Part shown: one piece after another, positions 40,101 through 56,329 of the stretch
How the letters are laid out: each line of letters begins with the position of its first letter
Position numbering within the stretch: the first letter of the stretch is position 1
Origin: Haemonchus contortus
Taxonomy: Eukaryota > Nematoda > Chromadorea > Rhabditida > Trichostrongylidae
Direction: 5' to 3'
DNA: 64,000 nt
Assembly (NCBI GenBank): GCA_000469685.2
Contig: LS997562.1
Coordinates: 36,988,345-37,052,344, forward strand
The notes under the pieces: model-generated
What the model was told of the DNA's origin: nothing
Databases searched by the model: none
The model's input: the letters and a program-made list of their open reading frames with translations, nothing else
Translations under genes and position numbers: made by a program

Positions 40101-43100
40101 TTCACTTCCAACTACAGATATTAGAGAAATTAAAAGTTAATGTAAGGACAATGTAAAAGGCGCGGTCGCCAATGCGTTAAACAATAAAATGTGGTAAGAT
40201 ATCGGAAGGTTACACATGTTTCATGGCTTGGAGCCGTTTGTTGATAGTAGGTTTCATTACCGAGTTTTTCATTCATTACTTTCAAACATTCAAAGTCTTG
40301 ACCTGAAAATTTGTGGTGGTTTGGATGGCAAACTTGCTAAGTTCCATTTCATCTGGAATTCGGGGCCCCATCTGTTTGCTAGATCTATGGATTCACTCAA
40401 AAATATTGTCTAATTTCTTTACAAGTTAGAGGTTATCAGATCTGTTTAGAGTTGGTGCTGGTTACGAACTCTGGAGATGTCAGTTGTGGGTGGTTACTTT
40501 AGAGGTACCTTAGACGGACCACTTCGTTTCCCATTCACACCAATGTTTGCCATAAAGTTGGCCACTGGATTCAGTACGCTCGGTTGTGGTATCGCCCTTC
40601 AGAGAGTCGCATTGTCATGTTATAGGGAAGAACTTTTTTATTCTAGTCGTAGGAGTTGTTATCAGGACAAGAATTATCATTCCTAGGTATTTTTAGAAGT
40701 CGGTCTTTTTTCGGATTTTTCGAATATCGTTGGTCCCCGTTACCTTATTCGGGTGCGAATCTCCATGAGCGTGCACGCACGCACTCAGTTTGCATTCGTA
40801 ATTGTTTGATTGTCCATCGGGCGTTTGTTCGATTGACCAGCTGACGTTTGTTAAAAGAAGAGGAAGACGAGAGAAGAAGAGAAGAGGAAAGCGGTCGAGA
40901 TTGTGCAATCGTCGCTGTCATAGCCGCTTGTCGGCCTGTATTCTTTACGGTTGCGCTTTTCCGGCACAGAATCGAGGGTATTTCCGATCGGAACATCTGC
41001 GCTATTCAATGTACTCCCTACTTAATAGGCACCAAGCCAGTGACCCTGTGGACTCTGTAGAGTAAAACTGGCAAAATTGTATGATTTATTGTTGTTCATG
41101 TGATGACTCCCCTCTCGCGCGGTCCCTAACTATAGCAGCGCTTCGCGAGAGCTGCTTGTACTTCTCGAAAGTCGTGCGCAGGTGAACAAACGCTAGCGGA
41201 CCGTCCGTTCGGTGGCTATGTATTGATATAAACCTTACATCCTTGTTCATGAAAACATGCCACGAATTGGCAAATGTTTTCCATTTTCATGATGATCTGG
41301 CAAACATAGCGAAAGTTCAAAATTCGTTCAATAGCTACATATATATTTCATATGTAGTCTCATATATATTTTTCATCTATTTATTTAGTCACTACAAAGT
41401 TTTACTCGAAAAAAATTGAACATGGATATGACGAGTCTTGAATAATGATTATATATAATGTAAAAGTAAAGTCTTTGGCATTGATCAATCCCGCATTAAA
41501 TCCCCGACGATTCTGAATGGAAGTCGAAAGCGCCCTACACCATTAGAGGTGGCTGGCCGATGTACCTACAAATGAGCACTTTTATCTTCTCAGCTGAGTT
41601 TGGTTTAGTCGACCTCAGACCAATGAAATTGGGTGAGATTTGAACCTTTGGTCGTGTATGTGTGATGGGGCGCCACTTTCCACTGGACCAACGTACTCAG
41701 CTTGAGTTCTTGGGTAGGAAGCAATGGAGTGGGAAAATAAAAAAAATCATGGCATATTCTGAGTTCGTTTCAGCCCTTGAGTTCGGTTTTGAGGTGGGTT
41801 TGATAGGGGTCTCATCTAACCCGTTCGTTTAAACATTTCGTCTCTCATCGAAACCATCAAAGTTTGAAAATGGCAATGCAAAAAAGTCTTAGTGAACATC
41901 TGTCGCGGACACTTAGTTGCGCAGTGGATAAGAAACAAGCAGTGAACTGCGTCGTGCAGGTGGCCCACTCACTGTGGTCGTCATCGAAGCCAAAAAGAAC
42001 TTCCATAGTTTTTCACGAAACAGGGTGGTCGAGTTTTTCGCGAACTGTCGAAGCGATCCCTGTAATGTAGATCTTACTGGCGATGAAAACGGCTAAGTGC
42101 CAATGCTGACAATTTTAGAATTTCGGATTTCGATTTTCTGTAGTCATTGGAACTTTGAGAAGAGAGAGGTATATGATATGTGTATGTGCATATGTGTCCG
42201 AACTTTTACAAAATATGCTGCCTAACAAATCACTGTGTGATTGTTGTTAGAAAGGATTCAAGGAAGGATTGAAGAAATGTATTTTCCATTAGGTGTAGAA
42301 TTTTTAGCTCAATCAAATAAACAGGCTTTTATCAACAGATTACTGTAGTTTGAAAGAATGAGGTAGTTCTTCTATTGTAATGTTATAGTTAACGCTATAA
42401 TATCTGTCTTATTGCTTTTTCTTCGCTTCAGACCAAAACACCTGATCGCAGTACCAGATGAAGCACAGTCGTTGGCAGATATTCAACAAACTGGTCGACT
42501 GAACGTCCATTGTGCGGCAGATAAGATTTACAAGTGGAGCAAGATTGGTGGGTTGATTTCCTTTTCCAACGGAGGATCTCTACGTTCATTTCTTGTTTCC
42601 CTTTAGGTACCTATGCCTTAGAGCAATTACTCACCCGCCTATTTCTTGCTTACGCTTGTACGTAATTTTTTTCGTAAGTAGCAATCATGGCATAGATCCG
42701 TGAGAATTCATGTCGCATTTTGAACTCTGTCTTTGTCTGGTCTGAAAATGGCGGTGTCCATAATTGTGGCTTACTGTCGCGTTCTTTGCGATACGGTAAC
42801 GATGTTGGAGTGGGTTGCGAGTGATTAATGCGCTCATGGAGCGCGCTGGACAAGGTCAGTCGAGTGAGGTGGTAAAGCGAGTTGATAGAGCACTCACACA
42901 TGGCGCCAGGTGGCCATCGTCAACCGACCTCAGCATAGTCCGCTCCCCGTCAATGTGATACTTGGCTGCTGAGATTTGAACTCGAATTGTAGGCGTTGCA
43001 TTTTGGACATTGCGGGACTATTAGGTATCCCGTCAGTGGCGTCGTATTCGGAAAATTTTCTAATGCTTCCATAGTTGCTATCTATAAGTCGTTCCCTCAA

Positions 43101-46100
43101 TAGTTGTGTATGGAAGTTATGGGAGAGTTTCCCGTTCGTTGTTCTCGAAGGCCACTGTCTGTGCTGATGATGCTGGCTAATCAACCAACGGTTTGCTTCT
43201 GTGGCGATGATTAGCCGCAACTCAACTCGTAGCTAGGCGCATCGTGCGACGTCGCGTGTCGAATAACTCACAGTCAACGCACCGCACATGATGACATGAT
43301 TGATGCCTACAAGTTGACGACAATCACGCGATTGTCGCTGGAGTCATGTTTGAGTACGGTAGAGTTGCACTAATAATTGGTTATCGTCGTGTCGTGGTGA
43401 AACTGAACGGGACTGAAGAAGGGTGGTTGCAGAGAATGATTAGTGTAGGAGGAATGCAAGTTCCATTCAGGGATATCGAGCTTGCAAATCGTGTTTGGGC
43501 ATTCTGCAGGTGTGATTTTTGTTGCATAATCTACAGCATTGATTCGTAGCACGGATGGACTTCCCGATTTAGTCGATGGTTGGAGAACATGGATTTAATG
43601 AACTTAAAGGCTTATATCGCCGATGCTCGCTTGAGGAACCCCCTCCCTGTCCCTTATTCTTTCTGAACATAATTTTCGGTATTGAGGCTTTGCATCCGCC
43701 TGTCAATCTGTCCAAGAAAGTCGTCGCCAATACAATTTATACGAGATCGGAAACGAAAGTGCCCGTATGCTCCACCCATTCCACCTGTCCGCCGTCCATA
43801 TGCGTGGTCTTCTACAGAGGAACCTCGTTTCAAGTGTGACAGCACTCAAAGAGATTTCTATGACGAATGTATGTAATTTGTAATGGTTCACTGGAGTAGT
43901 GTGCTGGCGTATACCATATGGTTACTACTTCCATCAAATGCTGTTCAAAGGTCGGTGTAGCGGATGGTCGGTGGCAATGGACATAGTCGCTTTCCAAGTC
44001 GGTCACAGTGTGTGGACATACTGACCATCTGTCTATGTAAAGCGAGCGATGACTGCAGCAGCTTTTCGACGTTTATTTGAGTGCTCTCCATAGACGACGA
44101 TGTTTTGGTTCCGCGATAAAGTGTGCTAGTGCTTAGTGATTGCTCAGTCCTTCTCGCTCCCGGCACTGACTGACTTTGTGGACGATGAATGAACAGGTGT
44201 TCATACAGGGGACGGTGAACAGGAGTTTGGCACATTGCCGGGATTGCTCAGTGCATGTGGGGCGCGGCGCACCGGTACTCGCATTACAACATTAGCAATT
44301 AGGTTAGGGCGATGTCACAGATTGCGATCACCTGCACAAAGCCGTCGCCAGCGATATTAAGGATGAGAACTGGTGGGTGTGCTTTGAGCGTCTTAGCAGA
44401 CACCGAATTACGTGTGGCAGATGGTATTGCGCTCGACCTACTACCTGATTGACCTAGACTTGATGACGGGAATGGGGCAGGAAGTTCAGAAAGGGAGAGG
44501 AAAGGAGGCGGTGGTTGGAAGAAGTTGAGAGCATTTGATGAAGGTTACTGACATGATTTTTTTAGTTTATGAACATCGTGCAGAAAAGGATCTACACTCC
44601 TGGGCCTTGGACTTTGAGTTAAGATTTGGGTTTCACCTAAATTGGAGATGGAATCCAGAATGTTCAAGGGTTAAGGATTATAATAAATTCTAAGACTTTC
44701 AAAATTTTATGGTGGATCTTGAAACATTTTTTGTGGTTTGTGAGTAATTTGAATGATGTAAGTTCTTGCGAATCTTCTAAATACGTTTCCGGAAAGAACG
44801 CTTTTGAATATCACGCCTGAATGTTTTATTAGATTGAAACTCATAAAATTATCAGGTGAGCGCTCTTTGGAGAGCAAAGGGAATCGCTTCTAATGATGCT
44901 TTTCAAATATTCCGGCTTGTCTTTATGTGGGAATTAGTTCGGAAGTAGTAGTAAATGGAATTAAGCTTCCTAACTTTAACGGTAGTGACTCATTACTAGT
45001 GTTAATACATCCCAGCTGTCCCCAGAGAAAGCTAGACATTTTTTTACTGAAGCAAATACACGATTATGTTATTGGGGCTTGACAACGTAATTCGCGTTTG
45101 TCATCCGAGAGTATCGTCGTCGTTGTTTTGATGGTGGCTCTGTAGAGCTAGCTAGCTAGCGGTGTGTACTCATCCCGTCGTCCACAGAGCTACCGTAGTC
45201 GAAGTTGTCGATGAGAAAAACAAAGCCCGATAGTCGCTGCGAGGGGAGAAGGCGGACTTGGAAGCGAGAGAGAGAGGGTGGTAGAGTGGAAGCTCGAGTT
45301 AACTCAGCAGATGAGATATGCTGGCCCAAATATTGAAAACACAACGACGACGTAAGTGTTATTAAACTGCAGCGAACTGGACGTCTCTCTCGCTGAAATT
45401 GGCCTATGAATATTCAAGGAAGAGCATTCTCTTTCCAAGTGGCAGAAAGAGTAGGATACTCAAATGAATGCGCTGCTTCATCGGGAAGTTATGGAAATAT
45501 TTCTCTTGGAAGCGCGGAAAAAGCTGATCTATCGTACTTGCAGATTTCCAGAGAGGATGTTTCTCTAATCCTTTGACCTTGATTGGTTTTTCTTTTAAGG
45601 TGCGCTATACCTTCGATTTCTTTTCAGCTATGAAACCTGGGGCAGGTGTTTTGATCCCTGGTGAGGCCTATGGAGAAGTTCTGGGTAAGAATTTACAGGG
45701 AAACGTTGAAGCAGTGTTAGCCTGGTTGGAGTATTATAAGGAAATACGGGACAGAAGTTCCGTTTTTGGTTAGCGCAGCGGTACCCTTCCCGTTTTTATC
45801 GTGAGTGAAAATGAATTTGCTGTATTGTACCGCTGCAGTCTTTACTGGCCTGGGCCTATGACGATTGGTCGCGATTGTTCTCTGATAGTTTTTGATGGAG
45901 TTCAAATGCATGGCGCGTCTTAGGGGTATTAATCGATATTGAGCCCACCGCAATAGAGCATAGCCAGGACGCAGGTTTGTTGAATTTCAAAGGGAGTAAT
46001 CAACAGTTTGCTGAATTTCAAAGGGAGTAGTCAACAAGTCTCGTGCTGTCATAGACAAATTGAATTCCACCAATTCTTGAAAACTAAGAAGTATGGGTTC

Positions 46101-48875
46101 GGTACGGGGTCAGTTGTCAATTGGTGGAAATCATGATTGCAGCAAATAATTTTCCCTTCCAACAATCATTTCCTGGGATATTGGTAGTTTTTATACTTTC
46201 TGCTTGTTGATAAAAAAGTGTATTCATTTGATCATATAGTACCCTTGTTTGTTCATCGCCTTTGTCGACTAGCGAAGGTTAGCTCGTATGATCTCGATAT
46301 CAATCTTAGCGCACATCTCTTCAGTTGCTAATTAAACTCTTGAAGACGAAGAGGCAACTTCCTGCCGCCATTTATAATCGAACTCGTCTATCGACGATGC
46401 AGCCGTCGACATCTTGAAAGACGCGTATCGCCGCATCGCGTATGTGCCCCGTTAGTGATTTATGTGGTTTCGTTGGAGAATGTAATGAGTTTGGCTTAGG
46501 TGAGGCTTAACAAGTCGTCCACGAACGAAATGGAGTAGCTTTCGCAGGCCACACTGCTGTCAAAACAAACTCGTACGACGGAGCAACAGTGCTCTTGGTT
46601 CTCGTAATGAGTACTCTTCAAAGAAAAGAGCTTCAGTGGGTAACTCGGGTTGAACGTGAGAACCAAGCGCATTACCCCTGAGGCAACTCATTTTCGCCTA
46701 ATGCTACATCACACAATTGTCCATTGAAGGAGGGGGATGCATGTTCTAAATAGCTGTATTAGTAGTGAAACTCCCTGATACATAGGTATATCCATTGCCG
46801 GGCCCCAGTTTTGTTCTTCCCGTGTGCTCTTCTGGTCGTCGAGTGTCCTACGGTAGTTGTCATTGAGCTAGTGCACTCATCTTTTCTCTACTGGTCGTTG
46901 TCATCGTCATCTCGATCAGTTTCTGCGATTTCAAATGCGCCGGGCGACGAATGAGATTTGAGGAATGACATGCGGTTTGCGTGCTGCAGCCATAACAGCG
47001 GCAGCGGTCTGAGGATAGCCATCATAGCCTTCTCTGTCTAATTTCTGTATGCCGATTCCGTGTTAACGAGAATGAGCTTGGCATTCGGAGGCTGGGCCAA
47101 AAGCGCAAGGTCCGAAAATGTTCATCGGTTCGTTCATTACTTTGTCTTCAGTCAACAGTGACCCACTCGGCTCCCTTACCTACGAATTCCAGTTTCTTTT
47201 AGCCTTCATGTGTTCAGGTTTAAATGACTGAGCTCTTGGGGTCTCGAAAAGAAGTAATAGAATAGGCGTCAAGGGGGTGGCTGGATGGCCGGGGGCGGAC
47301 GGCTAAAGGAGAGCTCACACTTAAGAGTAATGTGGCGCATCGAGTTTCCACTGTCACCACCAAGCGACGACGCGTTTCCGTATGCGCGAAGATTCTATTG
47401 CACAAGAGATGATGGACGTGTGGACTAGTGCAGAAAGCGCATTAAATTCAGCGCGTTCAATACGTAAACGAGTACTCTTTCTGGTAGAGGCCAGGTGCAT
47501 GATGGGTGAAATGGGGAGAGTGCTGTGATGAAAAAATGACCGCGGCTTGGTCAAACAATGACCGGCGTTTCGACTATCCATATAATGTGCCTTGTTGCAT
47601 ATTGCGTCATGCCATAGGTAAATAATTAATTGTCCCGTCGTCGTTGTCGTGATGGTGCTGGTAGCGGGTTCGCTTGTCGAATTAGTGTGCTGTGACTGAT
47701 GACACTGAGGAATGTGTCTACGCTCTCTGTCCTGTCACTATGCCCATTCATGGATCGACTTTTGTGCGACAGGTGCCTGGCTCGGATTTCCTCTAGTGTC
47801 ATCCGCTTCATGCACTCTTTTCACATGCCAAAGTGCGATGATTACGGTTGCCGGAAGTTAGGCAGCCGAGCGGCGATTGGCCAAACGAGTGGCGCGCAAA
47901 GTTTGCGCGTCCGTCTAATTGGCCTACTCGAAGACGGCTGCTCGCACGCGGCGATTTCTCTCGCTCTCTTCGTCCAACGCTCGACTGCCTCAAAGTTCTC
48001 GAGACATCGCTTTCGCCGCATGTCTCGGCCCTCTGCTAGACTACGGTAGCTATCATCCAACTTTAACTTATTACGGTAGCGTAAGTTTATGTGTGATTTC
48101 AGGTGTCCAAGGGGCGCTTCTGTCCACTATAATGCATCCAATTCTACCGCATTCGGTGTTCTTCGGTAGTGTGGCACCTGTGAGCGATGACTCGATGTTG
48201 CATGCCCTATTTGGACGGCTCGAACCACCAACGATTCCATGTAAAGTGGAGTCAATTAGGGTATGTTTGGATTCGTTTGTAGTTCTTCGAGTATTTATCG
48301 AGTTATCGACTCTGTTGATCGATTTTGTTTTTTTTTAAGAATAAAATTATGTTGTCAATGTCGCCATCACACGTGTGGACACGTGATATGGAGCATGTGG
48401 AGATGCTGAATCTGGAATCTGGCCGAACTAACAAAGGGTCACCGTCCCGTCTGTGTAAAGCAGCAATCTTTGAGGTAGGTGATTTTGTGAAATTCATGGT
48501 TTTGCTAGCTGTTGTTGCAAAAAAAGTAATCCTTACTCCTTTGTAGGCTTTCCTGAAGTTGGCACCTGATACCTTGAAAAGCAGTGGCACTTACATGGAA
48601 GCAAAGGCAAAAGCAGTCGCTTACAATGAAGCTAAACGCGTGTTTTATGAGCAAGTGAGTCAGATAAATTCGACTTAATTAAGAGCCGTTAAAGCTCTCA
48701 AACGGCTCGCTGAAACCTACACCGGCAAGCTATTTGCACTTGTATCCGTCCCCGTGTCAGCTATTTTGGTTGTTAATATAAGAGTGTTCTTCAGCTGGAA
48801 ACCTCTGGACTCGGCAAATGGCAGACGAAACCTGTGAAGCTGGTCGATTTCAGTTTGGACTCTTATGACGCGTAA
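28146..48875 (+). CDS. adr-1: ADAR-family RNA-binding protein, adr-1-like, 23 exons
   Basis: Exons: 28146-28205, 28639-28758, 30209-30337, 30452-30552, 30663-30765, 31143-31313, 31377-31525, 31588-31675, 31731-31826, 31895-32021 (3' end uncertain), 33395-33479, 34177-34291, 34405-34475, 34545-34650, 34717-34812, 35664-35740, 36290-36442, 36980-37153, 42432-42547, 48103-48260, 48340-48474, 48547-48654, 48795-48875. Phases agree and give 872 aa. After a Gly/Pro-rich N-terminus come four dsRBD-like segments (about 121-187, 230-314, 337-410, 434-507), each ending in a helix of the AKxxAAxxAL type. The adenosine deaminase domain follows (about 545-872): [20 protein letters not shown] at 699-718 matches ADAR SCSDKxxxWNVVGVQGAL, then [13 protein letters not shown]. 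The HAE motif is replaced by HFD (603-605) and the PCG motif by PNC (656-658), so catalysis is doubtful. C. elegans ADR-1 is an inactive ADAR relative that binds dsRNA and modulates editing by ADR-2; the same role is inferred here. Confidence 0.85.
29010..29022. repeat. Poly-G run (13 G) in an intron
   Basis: Thirteen consecutive G residues lie in intron 2 of the ADAR-like gene. Length may be unreliable in the assembly. Confidence 0.9.
39448..39483 (+). other. Exon-like cassette inside intron 18
   Basis: TTCGCAG precedes and GTAAGT follows a 36-nt block (GAAATCGAATTAACC... to GAAATT). Inserted between exons 18 and 19 it would meet a TAA stop after two codons, so it would act as a poison exon if used. 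It may be chance. Confidence 0.2.
39938..40180. mobile_element. piggyBac-type MITE with TTAA target sites
   Basis: TTAA at 39938-39941 is followed by CCCATTGACCGCG. The other end reads CGCGGTCGCCAATGCG followed by TTAA at 40177-40180. The ends are imperfect terminal inverted repeats, and TTAA is the piggyBac target site. The element is about 235 bp long with no open frame, so it would need a transposase from elsewhere. Confidence 0.6.
41510..41693 (-). repeat. tRNA-derived SINE, minus-strand copy
   Basis: On the minus strand the element starts CGTTGGTCCAGTGGAAAGTG (box A) and continues to GGTTCAAATCTCAC (box B) at tRNA-like spacing. It then has GTGCTCATTTGTAGGTACAT, CGGCCAGCCACC and a GGGCGC end, as in the copies near 10.5 and 11.65 kb. 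This is the best preserved head in the window. Confidence 0.6.
45974..46035. repeat. 31-nt tandem duplication
   Basis: Two adjacent 31-nt units (45974-46004 and 46005-46035) share GAATTTCAAAGGGAGTA and differ at three positions. Confidence 0.85.
47893..47909. promoter_or_regulatory. E2F-like GC palindrome flanked by ATTGGCC boxes
   Basis: CGCGCAAA-G-TTTGCGCG is a perfect 17-nt palindrome resembling back-to-back E2F sites. ATTGGCC (CCAAT-type) occurs about 15 bases on either side. It sits in a GC-rich island about 200 bp before exon 20 of the ADAR-like gene. The regulatory role is inferred from motif shape only. Confidence 0.25.
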
Positions 48876-49652
48876 TATGATATAAAAATTGTGAAAACAC
48901 GTGTTTTTAATTGTTATGCTAATGTATTGATTGTTTCATTTTTTAATTAATTGGCTTTTACAGTTCGTTTTTGTTTTTACCATCAAAATATTGTGTAATC
49001 GTTGAAGGACTTCGTACTTTGCAAAAGAAAGTCGTGTTTTTTTCTTTTCATTTCGGTTTTGGCTAAATTATCGATTGGAATGCTGCTGCTAGAAGCCGTC
49101 ATGTCCCAGTCATTTTTTTCTTTTTGTTGTTATTACATTTATTTAGCCAGTTCGATACTCATTTTACTTAAGCACTTCAAAATGTCGTCATTTGTGTTGT
49201 AAAAGTAGTCATTAGTTAGTGAAGTAAAACTTGGCCTAATTGAAACTGTATCACAACAGAAGTACCAGTTTTACTGCAGTGCAGCTGCTGTAGGATTAAG
49301 TGGTTATTTGAAATTTGTTCACAGTAATGGTCATTAATCTGTAACCGATCTGACCAGTAGTGGTAGCGATTGCCCTCTTTGGAAATGAGTGAATCGCCAT
49401 GGCCGCCAAAAGAGAGAGGCAGCTGCTGTCGGCCACGCCTACCTCCAAGCGTCGGCCACGCCCCTCTCACTCCTTATTTGCTACTTCGGCACGCCACCGA
49501 ACCGAGAGCTCAGAGCTGAGAGTTGACTACTGTGTTTATTCGTCGTCACAAAACTTCATACTCAACTCTACAGCTACTTACTTTTGGCTCATCGTAGTTT
49601 TAGTCACATTTGTGATTTACTGAATTACGGTTGTAGAGCAACTATTTCCGTA
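48876..49652 (+). other. Spacer between the ADAR-like and MYT1-like genes
   Basis: This 777-bp stretch holds the ADAR-like 3' UTR (AT-rich, 48.88-49.2 kb) and the presumed promoter or 5' UTR of the next gene. GTCGGCCACGCC occurs twice within 49425-49465, a possible GC-box-like element. A TTGTAG site 17 bases before the next ATG could serve as a trans-splice acceptor. No further gene is seen. Confidence 0.5.
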
Positions 49653-54295
<4,643 letters not shown>

Positions 54296-56329
54296 GCCTT
54301 TAGGCAGCCTTTTAGGCATATCCACCGCTTCTGTACGTCACTTCTTGATCACCATTTTCGAATGTCTTCATGCATTCAACGCATTTGTTCACTTAATCTC
54401 ACTCAGCTATTTTGCTATTCCTGTTGCAGACATTCTCAACTACCGTAATCCGTTTTTTGGTCACATCTCCACACCAGTCCTATACATGCAACTTCTTTAT
54501 AAGTTGTAGCTAAGCACGGCGCAGATGTGACACAATCTCGTCGGCCTCTTGTAATTATTAGCACAATCGAATTAGGCCTCAACGCAGATGCTACCATATT
54601 GCTTGCAACGAACGAAGTTTTCGGTAGAGTGAGATAGCAAGATTGAGCAGGAGGGTGGAGCACGATCGAGGACGCATGGAGTGTGTATTGCAGTGGAGAG
54701 CGCTGAGCGGAGAAAAAACACAGAGAATAGGAGCCCGGTATGCAAAGTAGCTGACCACCTGCCAAGCCATCTGCCCAACCTCGGCCTCCATCGATGTCAT
54801 GCCTGTTTTTGACCGAGAACTGCACGGAAGTATGTGGGGACCACTTGGGGGATTTGCTGATTGGGCGTCGTTCGGCTTGGTTTGAGGCAGTTTCGATGGA
54901 AATATAACCGCTTTTTTCAAAAGCCCAACCTCGCTCAGGTTTTTCAGCAGTAGACTTTGCCTTCACGGTACCAGCGAAAGTGAGGTCAGAGACTATAGGA
55001 CTTCTTCAGAGCCTTCAGAGCTCTTGGAATAGGGTCGCTAGTCCAGCGCTACTAGTTCACCGAGGCTGATTCAGGCCGTAGCCCGGTTAAAAGTGCCTTA
55101 GCAAGACAGCAAAGGTTTCAGCCAGGTATTTCAGGCATGCAACGCATTTTCCATTGCCCTGCACACTGCTTACAGTAGTCTGGGAATAATTTTCAATAAC
55201 CTTTAGTTGCAAGTATGGTGTAGCATCAGTGATCAGGAGGAGCCCCGAGCATGAGATGTTCTCGGATTGCTTTCGTATTGTCACCACTCCCCTACAGATC
55301 TCAGTGATATTTTATTTTGCTATGTATTCTAATGAATTTGAAGTTATTCATATAGATTTCTTTTTGTCGTTAATACATTTATTTGTATCTGTTGTCCGAA
55401 AACTTAGAGAGGAAATCTAGCACATATCGATTGAATATCATCCGCTTCAGTGTCGTCTTTTTGTCGCCAGTTTTATTCGGTTCCTTCATCTTCCTTTATT
55501 GTATTTGTTTCATTCCAAAATGCTTAGTCGATTTGTACGTGTGTTGCTTTTTTTCCCTGTATTTTTCATTATTTTCTAGTTTTTTTTTGTGTTTTTCTAT
55601 TTCTGAAGTTCATAAATATAGAATGCATAATTTTTGTGAAGTTGCTCGTCATGTATGGGTGAACGGGTAGAAATCCCGAACCTGTTACCTTGTTATAGAA
55701 GTACAAAGTCAATAGGGGGTATCTTGTGCTCCCACTAAAATGCTCCTTCAATTTTTGACAGCGTGGTTGTTCAAGGAGTTTTTCGGGTTTTTCTTTCTGG
55801 GAAAAGTGATGAGGAGAGAGGGGATTTTTCCTCGAAATCTCAAGGTATCTGAGGAATAAGCATGTCCGCCGCTGCTGAAATTTGACGTCATGTAGTGTCC
55901 AAACAAGCCCCAAGATTCGACACCAATTAGCTGTCAGTCAGGCAGATCAGCAGGTATGAAGGCGATTCGAACTGCTCTTGGGATAGTTTTTGGATGGTCC
56001 TGGTTAATATTTTCATCAGAACACCAATTTTGTCATGGAAATGATGTCAGGCTTATAAGTGGGAGCAAAACGGAATTGATGGGGTGGCAGCACTCATTCA
56101 GAAACGAAGAAAAGATGTCTCTTTCGGGTATTTGGCCCCTCTGTCACTTAATTCTCTGAAAGGAGCAAATATAGTTGTTGAGCTCTTTATGCTGAGGTGT
56201 CACGAGTACAGTTTCGCTTCTTCACTTTGTAAGAATTGAGTGAAGCGCTTTGAGACTTATTGGTATGTATTCATGCGGTTTTTTTCATGAGGCAACTTCC
56301 CACCAATTAGCTTGAAAGGCTTCTGTAGG

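Larger units (their letters stand above)
37154..42431 (+). other. 5.3-kb intron 18 of the ADAR-like gene
   Basis: The flanking exons join in phase (GG|A) and give continuous ADAR sequence, so this is intron. It contains a piggyBac-type MITE (39938-40180), a minus-strand SINE copy (41510-41693), an AT-rich tract near 41.33-41.46 kb and an exon-like 36-nt block (39448-39483). I see no nested gene. Confidence 0.7.
42548..48102 (+). other. 5.6-kb intron 19 of the ADAR-like gene
   Basis: The flanking exons join in phase (G|GT) to give the expected KWSKIG-VQGALL sequence. Inside I see a 31-nt tandem duplication (45974-46035) and a GC-richer block at about 47.2-48.06 kb with overlapping open frames on both strands. 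None of the open frames resembles a known protein. A regulatory role or an unannotated antisense transcript is possible. Confidence 0.7.

Noticed and set aside
47699..48060. Several overlapping frames in GC-rich intron DNA
   Set aside because: Frames are open in both directions at once, as expected from base composition, and none shows family features.
54436..54966. 176-codon open frame on the minus strand behind the MYT1-like gene
   Set aside because: Two other minus-strand frames are open over the same bases, there is no domain or compositional signature, and the region fits a 3' UTR of balanced base composition.
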